Positions 1-5,267 of a stretch of DNA of 5,267 bases are shown piece by piece. Positions within the stretch are counted from its first letter, which is position 1. Every line of letters begins with the position of its first letter. Source of the stretch: Candidatus Fermentibacterota bacterium (lineage in GTDB: Bacteria; Fermentibacterota; Fermentibacteria; Fermentibacterales; JCC-6); NCBI GenBank assembly GCA_030607835.1, contig JAUWJE010000161.1, positions 1 to 5,267 on the forward strand, in the 5' to 3' direction. Made by a program: the position numbers and the translations under genes. The notes beneath the pieces are model-generated. The model worked only from the letters and a program-made list of their open reading frames with translations, was not told the DNA's origin and made no database searches.

Positions 1-403
1 CATTGTTGATAACCTGACACAGGACTACATTTCCAGACTTGGAGAAGAAGAACCCGGCAAGGAAACCATAGAGGCGACAAAAGAACTGGCTCTGAAGAAG
101 GTTCGGGAATTCCTTGTGCTCAGAGCTGTTGCTTTAAAGGAAAATATCGAAATTACTGAAGAGGATATTAATACTGAAAAGAAGCCAGAAGAATCAGCGC
201 CATCCGTTCTGGACAGACTCAGAAACAGAAAAGCCGTGGAACTTATTCTTGATCGTGCTGATATCATTGAAAAAGAGTTCCAGAAGGAAAAGGACAAAAA
301 TGCGTCCGGTGAGGAACCGGAGTCATCCTGGCACTGGATAGGTGTTGAGGATAACGGAACAGAACCGAATGAGGAAACAGCAAAGAAAGAGGAGCAATCC
401 TGA
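1..403 (+). CDS. tig: Trigger factor, C-terminal part (5' end outside window)
   Basis: This is the last 133 residues of a ribosome-associated chaperone; the frame is open from base 2 and stops at TGA 401-403. Trigger factor binds the 50S tunnel exit and shelters nascent chains; only part of its C-terminal helical substrate-binding domain is present here. Identification rests on the amphipathic block LKKVREFLVLRAVALKENIE followed by ITEED (bases about 80-166), typical of the family, on a later RNRKAVELILDRADIIEKE helix, and on the position directly upstream of clpP. The stretch between these blocks is about 20 residues shorter than I would expect by comparison with E. coli. The protein ends in a polar, Glu/Lys-rich tail of about 35 residues. 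The stop overlaps the clpP start by one base (TGATG), so translation is probably coupled. The N-terminal ribosome-binding and PPIase domains lie outside the window and cannot be checked. The family call is fairly secure from fragment and context together; the fragment alone could resemble other SurA/PrsA-type chaperones. Confidence 0.85.
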   Translation, partial: IVDNLTQDYISRLGEEEPGKETIEATKELALKKVREFLVLRAVALKENIEITEEDINTEKKPEESAPSVLDRLRNRKAVELILDRADIIEKEFQKEKDKNASGEEPESSWHWIGVEDNGTEPNEETAKKEEQS

Positions 404-990
404 TGCCATCTATCATACCGTTTGTTGTAGAGCGAGAAGGAAACAGGGAAAGATCCTACGATATTTATTCACGCCTTCTTAAGGAGCGGATCATATTTGT
501 AGGTGATTCCATGACCGGTCAGACCGCCAGTCTGATTGTCGCCCAGTTATTGTTTCTTGAAGGAGAGGATTCCAAAAAGGACATCAACATGTATATCAGC
601 AGCCCTGGTGGATTGGTTTCATCAGGACTTGCTATATATGATACAATGCAGTTCATCAAACCCCCGATAGCCACATTCTGCATGGGTACAGCCGCAAGTA
701 TGGCTGCAGTCCTTCTGGCTGCCGGCGCAAAGGGCAAACGCAACATTCTTCCTCATGGCAGAGTGATGATTCATCAGCCAATGGGGGGAGCCCAGGGCCA
801 GGCCACAGATATAGAGATACAGGCTAGGGAGATAATTAAACTAAAAGAGACACTGAATACAATTCTTGCTGAACATACCGGGCAGTCGCTTGAAAGAATA
901 ACAAGCGATACAGACAGAAATTTCTGGATGGGTGCCCAGGAAGCGGTTGATTACGGTATCGTAGATAATATGCTTTCAACCAGGAATTGA
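403..990 (+). CDS. clpP: ClpP, ATP-dependent Clp protease proteolytic subunit
   Basis: 195-residue cytoplasmic serine peptidase that assembles as two stacked heptamers and degrades proteins fed in by ClpX. The N-terminus IPFVVEREGNRERSYDIYSR is the usual mature form with no long propeptide. The oxyanion motif SSPGG is at residues 66-70, the nucleophile Ser99 lies in GTAASMA, and the catalytic His124 in MIHQP. The third triad position is unusual. Aligned without gaps to E. coli ClpP (TERDRF versus TDRNFW), the catalytic Asp is replaced by Asn173 (codon AAT, 919-921). Listeria ClpP1 has the same exchange and is a weak peptidase on its own, so activity here may be reduced or may depend on a partner; that is inference. 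The ATG overlaps the tig stop and has a good Shine-Dalgarno, GAGGAG at 389-394, 8 bases upstream. clpX follows after 12 bases. The family call is certain; full catalytic competence is not. Confidence 0.98.
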   Translation: MPSIIPFVVEREGNRERSYDIYSRLLKERIIFVGDSMTGQTASLIVAQLLFLEGEDSKKDINMYISSPGGLVSSGLAIYDTMQFIKPPIATFCMGTAASMAAVLLAAGAKGKRNILPHGRVMIHQPMGGAQGQATDIEIQAREIIKLKETLNTILAEHTGQSLERITSDTDRNFWMGAQEAVDYGIVDNMLSTRN

Positions 991-995
991 CGGGA
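991..995 (+). promoter_or_regulatory. Ribosome binding site for clpX
   Basis: CGGGA lies between the clpP stop (988-990) and clpX. Its 7-base spacing to ATG 1003 is ideal, whereas an in-frame TTG at 997 would leave only one base. It therefore decides for the ATG start. The site sits in the second copy of a near-perfect 10-base direct repeat (981-990 and 991-1000, one mismatch). Confidence 0.7.
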
Positions 996-1002
996 ATTGA
1001 AA

Positions 1003-2250
1003 ATGGCTAAGGAAAAAAAGTGCTCATTCTGCGGAAGATCCATTGCTGAGGTCAACCAGCTGATACAGGGTCCCGGTGTTCATATCTGCGATGAATGCAT
1101 AAGGTACTGCAGCGAGCTGGTTGAGATTGAAAAGGATATCAAGCCTGATGTTCCGGAGCTCGTGCAGGAGATACTGCCTGTTCCTTCAGAGATAAAGGCG
1201 CAGCTGGATGAGTATGTGATTGGTCAGGAGCAGGCCAAAAAGGTCCTTTCGGTTGCCGTTTACACCCATTACAAGAGACTACGGTCCAGAAACAATTCCG
1301 CGGAGGTTGAGCTCGAGAAGAGCAATATTCTCCTGATGGGACCCACAGGTGTCGGAAAAACACTGCTGGCGCGTACTCTGGCCAGGATACTGGACGTGCC
1401 TTTTGCAATAGCCGATGCGACTACACTTACAGAAGCAGGATATGTCGGTGAGGATGTCGAGAACATCCTGCTCAGACTGCTTCAGGTTACTGATATGGAT
1501 GTACTAGCCGCACAACAGGGTATCATCTATATAGACGAAATTGACAAGATTTCAAGAAAATCGGAGAATCCGTCTATAACCAGGGATGTTTCCGGTGAGG
1601 GAGTACAGCAGGCTCTTCTTAAGATCATCGAAGGAACTGTTGCCAGCGTACCTCCTCAGGGTGGCAGGAAGCACCCTTATCAGGATAATATTCTCGTAGA
1701 TACCAGCAATATCCTCTTCATCTGCGGAGGCGCATTCAACGATCTGGATAAGATCATTGAGAGGCGTCTCAGGAAGAACTCAATGGGCTTTAATGCAACT
1801 ATCAGCTCAGTTGTTGACAGTGACACAAATATTTTATTGAATGTTCAACCACATGATCTGGTAAGGTATGGACTGGTTCCCGAGCTTGTTGGCAGACTGC
1901 CCGTTCATGTTGCGCTTGATGATCTGGATATTGATGATCTTGTCAGCGTTCTTACACAGCCCAGGAATGCCCTTGTACGGCAGTACGAATATCTTTTCGA
2001 ACTCGAGGATGTGAAACTTGAGTTTACAAAGAGCGCCCTCAGAGAGGTCGCGGAGAAAGCAAAAAAGGTTGGCACCGGAGCCAGGGGATTGCGTACTGTA
2101 ATCGAGAATGTTCTTCTTGAACCCATGTACTATCTGCCTGATCTTGAGAATGTGAGCAAACTCGTGATTTCTCCTGCTGTGATCAGGGGGGAATCAGAAC
2201 CGAGGATTGTCAGATCCAGGAACAAGAAGGAATCCGGAAAAGCCGGCTGA
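1003..2250 (+). CDS. clpX: ClpX, AAA+ unfoldase of the ClpXP protease
   Basis: 415-residue ATPase (E. coli: 424) that recognises tagged substrates, unfolds them and threads them into ClpP. The N-terminal zinc-binding domain has Cys7, Cys10, Cys29 and Cys32 in the CxxC-CxxC pattern. The AAA+ core follows: Walker A GPTGVGKT 113-120, pore-1 loop GYVG 146-149, Walker B IIYIDEID 174-181, the SITRDVSGEG segment 191-200, and the RKH substrate loop 222-224. The arginine-finger region ELVGRLP is at 294-300 and sensor II GARGLR at 359-364. The ClpP-docking loop, IGF in E. coli, reads MGF here (261-263), a conservative change that should still fit the hydrophobic clefts of ClpP. All catalytic and zinc residues are intact, so this looks functional. 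The tail after about residue 395 is basic and variable. The start is set by the CGGGA site. It lies 12 bases after clpP, which implies balanced co-expression of the two partners. The stop codon falls in the loop of a hairpin. Confidence 0.98.
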   Translation: MAKEKKCSFCGRSIAEVNQLIQGPGVHICDECIRYCSELVEIEKDIKPDVPELVQEILPVPSEIKAQLDEYVIGQEQAKKVLSVAVYTHYKRLRSRNNSAEVELEKSNILLMGPTGVGKTLLARTLARILDVPFAIADATTLTEAGYVGEDVENILLRLLQVTDMDVLAAQQGIIYIDEIDKISRKSENPSITRDVSGEGVQQALLKIIEGTVASVPPQGGRKHPYQDNILVDTSNILFICGGAFNDLDKIIERRLRKNSMGFNATISSVVDSDTNILLNVQPHDLVRYGLVPELVGRLPVHVALDDLDIDDLVSVLTQPRNALVRQYEYLFELEDVKLEFTKSALREVAEKAKKVGTGARGLRTVIENVLLEPMYYLPDLENVSKLVISPAVIRGESEPRIVRSRNKKESGKAG

Positions 2251-2261
2251 CACGGCTTTTT
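2237..2261 (+). terminator. Hairpin with T-run over the clpX stop: possible weak terminator or attenuator
   Basis: AAAAGCCG (2238-2245) and CGGCTTTT (2253-2260) form a perfect 8-bp stem around a 7-base loop, GCTGACA, that contains the clpX stop TGA. A G-T wobble can add one pair (2237/2261). The GCCG/CGGC core followed by TTTTT is terminator-like, but the GC part is only 4 bp, so full termination is doubtful. It may trim transcripts or modulate read-through into engB, whose own Shine-Dalgarno is weak. A ribosome finishing clpX would cover the hairpin, so the effect could depend on clpX translation; this is inference. Confidence 0.35.
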
Positions 2262-2266
2262 AAGTA

Positions 2267-2836
2267 ATGCCCGCACTGAATGTCAAATTCCTTCGAAGCT
2301 GCCCCGGTTCCGGGAGCCTTCCCCATGATGGGTTGCCTGAGGTATCTTTTGCCGGTCGATCCAATGTTGGGAAATCATCACTTCTGAACAGGCTGAACGG
2401 GGGCACAACCGTAGCCAGGACAAGTTCCAGACCGGGCTGTACACAGTTTCTCAATCTCTACTCAGTTTCCAGCAGTTACTACATTGTTGATCTTCCGGGC
2501 TATGGATATGCTCGGGCACCATCAAAGAATCGCACGGAGTGGGCAGGCTGGATCCAGACCTATCTGATGGAAAGAATACCTCTGCGTGGAGTTGTGCTTC
2601 TGGTTGACGCAAGGCATCCATGCCTACCTATTGATATGGATATGGTTGAATTCCTGAAAGAGCGCGGGAGACCATATGTGATTGCTCTTACTAAATCGGA
2701 CAAGCTGAAAAGAGGAAAACTTGCTTTAGCTGTCAGGAAAGCTCAGGATATGGGACCAGTAATCCCAGTGTCTTCAATTACGGGGTTAGGGATGAAGGAA
2801 CTGAAAAATTGGCTCTTCCAGGTTGTCTCATTATGA
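2267..2836 (+). CDS. engB: EngB (YihA/YsxC) ribosome-biogenesis GTP-binding protein
   Basis: 189-residue TRAFAC-class GTPase (E. coli YihA: 210) that acts late in 50S subunit assembly. The G motifs are all present: G1 GRSNVGKS at 30-37, the switch I Thr59 in RPGCTQ, G3 DLPG at 75-78, G4 TKSD at 142-145, and the G5 region VSS at 168-170. The GRSNVGKSSLLN signature is diagnostic for EngB. It is a compact version with a short N-terminus and ends soon after the last helix. It starts 16 bases after clpX, just downstream of the hairpin. No strong Shine-Dalgarno is visible (only TAAG at 2261-2264), so initiation may rely on ribosomes finishing clpX. The stop TGA at 2834-2836 runs into the purA ribosome binding site. 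Pairing of engB with clpX is common in bacteria, usually with lon between them, which is absent here. Confidence 0.96.
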   Translation: MPALNVKFLRSCPGSGSLPHDGLPEVSFAGRSNVGKSSLLNRLNGGTTVARTSSRPGCTQFLNLYSVSSSYYIVDLPGYGYARAPSKNRTEWAGWIQTYLMERIPLRGVVLLVDARHPCLPIDMDMVEFLKERGRPYVIALTKSDKLKRGKLALAVRKAQDMGPVIPVSSITGLGMKELKNWLFQVVSL

Positions 2837-2840
2837 AAGG
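2836..2840 (+). promoter_or_regulatory. Ribosome binding site for purA
   Basis: AAAGG begins on the last base of the engB stop codon and lies 6 bases before ATG 2847. It supports that ATG over an in-frame TTG at 2823, which has no Shine-Dalgarno and would add eight residues (MSHYERII) before the usual PurA N-terminus. The arrangement suggests translational coupling to engB. Confidence 0.65.
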
Positions 2841-2846
2841 ATTATC

Positions 2847-4121
2847 ATGCCAGCGACCATATTGACAGGGTTGCAATGGGGAGATGAAGGCAAGGGGAAA
2901 ATGGTTGATCATCTTTCGGGAACCGCTGATGCAGTGGCTAGGTTTTCCGGAGGCGCGAATGCGGGGCATACCGTTGTAACAGGAGGACGAAAGATTGCTC
3001 TCCACCAGCTTCCGAGCGGATTGATTCACCCGGATACTCTTGGGATCATTGGCGCCGGTTGTGTGCTTGATCCTGTAGCCCTGAAGGACGAAATAGAGAC
3101 ACTGGAGACAAGCGGAATCTTGATCTCGGATAGACTTGCTATTTCCGGAAAGGTACATCTTGTACATCCCGCAGGCAAATATTTCGAGAAAAATGATGAG
3201 GGTGAAAGAGGCGTTTCAGCGATAGGAACCACCTGTCGAGGAATCGGTCCTACATATGTCCGGAAATATATGCGGAAGGGTATCCGGCTGGAAGACGCTG
3301 CTATGCCTGACATATTTCTGGAGAAATCTGCGCGGATAACCGAAGACTGCTTGAAAACACTTGATCTTTCTGAAGATGAAATCAGGTCCCTCCATAGTGA
3401 AGAGGAGCTTTTCAATAGTATTTCTCTGAAACTTGTTGAGTATGCAGAAGATGTATCTCTCCTTCTGGCAAGAATACTTGACAATGATGGTTCCATTATC
3501 GCTGAAGGAGCACAGGGATCTCTTCTTGATCCAGATCATGGCACTTACCCCTTTGTTACATGTGGTTCATGCGTTGCGGGAGCGGCATGCTCCAGTCTGG
3601 GGATAGGACCGGTAAGGATTGATGAAGTTGTTGGAGTCATGAAGGCTTATTCCACCAGGGTGGGGAATGGACCATTCCCGACGGAGCTTACCGGTACCCT
3701 CGGTGAACGAATCAGAGAGCAGGGAAACGAATACGGAGCAACTACAGGAAGACCGAGAAGGTGTGGGTGGTTTGATGCCGTTCTGACGAACTACACAGCC
3801 AGGATAAATGGATGCACCTGGACTGCACTGACACTTCTGGATGTGCTGAGCGGTCTACCTGAGATTAAGGTCTGCAAGAAGTACGAGCTTGACCCTGAAA
3901 CAGATCTCACACTGTTCGAAACCGGAGCAAGACTGGGGAATCATACACCAATATACGAGACTCTCCCCGGCTGGGAGGAAGACATTTCCGGAGAACGGGA
4001 CTGGGAAGCCCTGCCCGAAAACGCGAAACGGTACGTGCTGTACATTGAGCAGCTTATCGAAGTACCCATCAGAGCAATTTCCACAGGACCCGCCAGGGAG
4101 GATCTGATCTGGAGAATGTAG
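2847..4121 (+). CDS. purA: PurA, adenylosuccinate synthetase
   Basis: 424-residue cytoplasmic enzyme (E. coli: 432) that joins IMP and aspartate with GTP hydrolysis to give adenylosuccinate, the first committed step to AMP. The N-terminal QWGDEGKGK (10-18) carries the catalytic Asp13. GANAGHT (36-42) carries His41. GTTCRGIGP (127-135) and Arg143 match the IMP-binding positions of E. coli without a shift in numbering. EGAQG is at 220-224, and the aspartate/IMP loop ATTGRPRRCGWFD at 298-310. The guanine-recognition motif, TKLD in E. coli, reads TLLD (329-332): the Asp is kept and the Lys is lost. From memory, B. subtilis PurA also lacks this Lys (NSID), so the change does not argue against normal function. 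Asp13 is present, which separates it from phage PurZ proteins. It follows engB by 10 bases. Its last 13 bases overlap the proposed start of the next gene, and the final codons are ATG then TAG. Confidence 0.97.
   Translation: MPATILTGLQWGDEGKGKMVDHLSGTADAVARFSGGANAGHTVVTGGRKIALHQLPSGLIHPDTLGIIGAGCVLDPVALKDEIETLETSGILISDRLAISGKVHLVHPAGKYFEKNDEGERGVSAIGTTCRGIGPTYVRKYMRKGIRLEDAAMPDIFLEKSARITEDCLKTLDLSEDEIRSLHSEEELFNSISLKLVEYAEDVSLLLARILDNDGSIIAEGAQGSLLDPDHGTYPFVTCGSCVAGAACSSLGIGPVRIDEVVGVMKAYSTRVGNGPFPTELTGTLGERIREQGNEYGATTGRPRRCGWFDAVLTNYTARINGCTWTALTLLDVLSGLPEIKVCKKYELDPETDLTLFETGARLGNHTPIYETLPGWEEDISGERDWEALPENAKRYVLYIEQLIEVPIRAISTGPAREDLIWRM
4095..4101 (+). promoter_or_regulatory. Strong Shine-Dalgarno inside purA, for the TatD/radical SAM gene
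   Basis: AGGGAGG lies within the last codons of purA. Exactly 7 bases separate it from CTG 4109, which is in frame with TatD. The only ATG nearby (4116) is in the purA frame and is followed at once by TAG. This is the strongest Shine-Dalgarno in the window, which supports translation starting here even though no standard start codon is available. Confidence 0.7.
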
Positions 4122-5267
4122 GCTTTTTCGATACACACTGTCATCTCTGTGATGAGCGATACAATGATGATCTTGAGCATGTTCTTTCAAATGCGGACAA
4201 ATTCAATGTTACCAGGATAATGGTTCCGGGAATATCACCTGGCAGCAGTCAGAAGGCAGCGGAATTATCCGGGAAACATTCGGGGATATTCGCCGCTGCA
4301 GGAATCCATCCGAATGAAGCAGATCTCGATTCGATTGATATGCTGTCTGATATTACAAGAACAGTATTGTATCCCGGAGTTCTCGCTGTGGGGGAAACAG
4401 GACTGGATTTTTTTCATAAGAGAGTTTCACCCTCGTTACAGGTTGAGCTTTTTGAGAAACACATTCAGCTTGCCGGGATTTTCGGATTGACCCTGATAGT
4501 GCATTCCAGGGATGCGGAGGAAACTGTCCTTGCTGTTCTGAGCGAGAATCCAGGGATACCGGTAATAATGCATTGCTATACCGGGCCGGATAAAGTTGCT
4601 CAAGAGGCAGCTGATAGAGGGTTTTTTATCGGGTTCGCAGGTCAGCTCACATACAGACGGAATGATAGACTCAGAAGATTGGCTGATTTACTGCCTAAAG
4701 ATCAGGTTCTTATTGAAACAGATGCTCCATATCTGACTCCTGAGCCCGTTCGTGGAGAAAGAAACGAACCTGGTTATGTTATACATACAGCACGGGTTCT
4801 GGCAAATGTATGGAATACGGATATGCTTTCAGCGTCAAAGATACTTCTGGACAATTCGCTTCGCGCTTTTCAGCTTGCGCCTGTGCCCAGAACGGATCTT
4901 GTCTACATGCTCTATAACAGGATATACATGAACATCACAGGCAGATGTACTAATCACTGCCGCTTCTGCATTAGAGACAGAACCGACGGCATAGGCGGGT
5001 ATTATCTGAAGCACCATGGAGAACCTTCAGAAAAGAGACTCAAGGACATTGTCGGCGCGCTTCAGCCGGAATGGGCTGAAGAAATCGTTTTCTGCGGATA
5101 CGGCGAACCAACCATGAGACCTTTGCTTCTATCCGAGCTCGCGAAGACAGCTGCAGAAAAGGGCTTTTCTGTTCGGCTTAATACAAATGGTCTCTGTCTT
5201 GAGAGATTGTCTCCTGAAGAAACAGTCAGACTTCTCGAACCATTTAATGATGTCAGTGTAAGCCTCA
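4109..5267 (+). CDS. TatD-family metallo-hydrolase fused to a radical SAM domain (3' end outside window)
   Basis: One open frame of at least 386 residues with no stop between its two domains. Residues 1 to about 258 are a complete TatD-type TIM-barrel hydrolase. Its metal ligands are all present: DTHCH (His10, His12), Glu96 in GETGLDF, His132 in VHSRDA, His155 in MHCYTG and Asp205 in ETDAPYL. The late family motif RGERNEPGYV is also there. TatD proteins are metal-dependent nucleases or phosphoesterases. Almost without a linker, residues from about 262 begin a radical SAM domain. It has Cys280, Cys284 and Cys287 (CTNHCRFC) for the [4Fe-4S] cluster and GYGEPT 330-335 for SAM binding, then RLNTNG, and is cut by the window edge at DVSVSL. 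It resembles the uncharacterised 'TatD-associated radical SAM' family (TIGR04038, from memory). The substrate is unknown. Start: the frame opens at 4049 and has no ATG, GTG or TTG before the HxH motif. CTG 4109, behind AGGGAGG, gives the N-terminus (M)ENVGFFDTHCH of normal TatD length. The next ATG (about 4217) would delete the metal site. The domain calls are secure; the exact start is inferred. Confidence 0.9.
   Translation, partial: MENVGFFDTHCHLCDERYNDDLEHVLSNADKFNVTRIMVPGISPGSSQKAAELSGKHSGIFAAAGIHPNEADLDSIDMLSDITRTVLYPGVLAVGETGLDFFHKRVSPSLQVELFEKHIQLAGIFGLTLIVHSRDAEETVLAVLSENPGIPVIMHCYTGPDKVAQEAADRGFFIGFAGQLTYRRNDRLRRLADLLPKDQVLIETDAPYLTPEPVRGERNEPGYVIHTARVLANVWNTDMLSASKILLDNSLRAFQLAPVPRTDLVYMLYNRIYMNITGRCTNHCRFCIRDRTDGIGGYYLKHHGEPSEKRLKDIVGALQPEWAEEIVFCGYGEPTMRPLLLSELAKTAAEKGFSVRLNTNGLCLERLSPEETVRLLEPFNDVSVSL

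Noticed and set aside
25..297. Minus-strand Ser/Phe-rich open frame opposite tig, and similar short frames at 519-746, 1139-1408, 1269-1466, 1905-2126 and 2260-2454
   Set aside because: Compositionally biased complements of Glu/Lys-rich or hydrophobic coding sequence, with no family signature and no ribosome binding site that I could see.
997..1002. TTG 997 as the clpX start
   Set aside because: Only one base separates it from the CGGGA site. ATG 1003 has ideal spacing and gives the usual N-terminus before the zinc-binding domain.
2302..2332. Short GC palindromes in early engB (around CCCGGTTCCGGG and CCCATGATGGG)
   Set aside because: Their loops are too small and their stems too short for a convincing RNA element, and they lie within conserved coding sequence.
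2823..2846. TTG 2823 as the purA start, overlapping engB
   Set aside because: It has no Shine-Dalgarno and adds eight residues not expected in PurA. ATG 2847 has AAAGG 6 bases upstream.
2778..3167. A 129-codon minus-strand open frame under the engB/purA junction, and others at 3026-3496, 3216-3539 and 3855-4190
   Set aside because: They lie entirely opposite conserved engB and purA coding sequence or the tatD start. Their products are low-complexity or Cys/Ser/His-rich with no recognisable motifs. They are antisense shadows.
3889..4107. A plus-strand 72-codon frame within the 3' end of purA
   Set aside because: It is an out-of-frame overlap of conserved PurA sequence, with no recognisable motif.
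2847..4121. PurZ-like enzyme (2-aminoadenine synthesis in some phages)
   Set aside because: The catalytic Asp13 and the other bacterial PurA motifs are present, the length is that of cellular PurA, and the context is chromosomal housekeeping.
4100..4130. Programmed frameshift producing a PurA-TatD-radical SAM protein
   Set aside because: I see no slippery heptamer or downstream pseudoknot, and a well-spaced Shine-Dalgarno argues for separate initiation. It is kept only as an alternative to the CTG start.
4835..5017. Minus-strand 60-codon frame opposite the TatD/radical SAM junction
   Set aside because: It lies opposite the conserved CX3CX2C region of the fusion gene and shows no motif of its own.

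Overview
The window is one tightly packed, plus-strand run of six bacterial genes with almost no non-coding DNA. In order they are the 3' end of tig (trigger factor), clpP, clpX, engB (yihA/ysxC), purA, and the 5' part of a large gene joining a TatD-type metallo-nuclease to a radical SAM domain. Intergenic distances run from -13 to +16 bases. No promoter is visible, so the genes are probably co-transcribed from a promoter upstream of the window. The gene order and protein lengths are bacterial. Base composition looks moderate, near the mid-40s percent GC by eye. All proteins look like diverged members of their families, which suits a little-studied or uncultured lineage. The FCB group or a related candidate phylum is possible, but that is only a weak hunch.

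Bases 1-2250 hold the protein-quality-control block. Trigger factor meets nascent chains at the ribosome. ClpP is the proteolytic chamber and ClpX its AAA+ unfoldase. tig and clpP are joined by a TGATG stop/start overlap, and clpP and clpX are 12 bases apart. Across the clpX stop codon lies a GC-cored hairpin ending in a T-run, which could be a weak terminator or attenuator. Bases 2267-2836 encode EngB, a small GTPase of 50S ribosome assembly. In many bacteria lon sits between clpX and engB, but there is no room for it here. Bases 2847-4121 encode adenylosuccinate synthetase, the committed step of AMP synthesis. Bases 4109-5267 encode the TatD/radical SAM protein, which runs off the right edge.

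Three points stand out. First, TatD and radical SAM are one uninterrupted reading frame with almost no linker. That frame has no ATG, GTG or TTG between its upstream stop and the essential HxH motif; a CTG codon placed correctly behind a strong Shine-Dalgarno, inside the end of purA, is the best start, so ordinary gene callers may miss or truncate the gene. Second, ClpP has Asn where the catalytic Asp of the Ser-His-Asp triad is expected. Third, the trigger factor C-terminal domain is shorter than usual between its last two helical blocks. The remaining genes look like ordinary housekeeping genes with intact key motifs.
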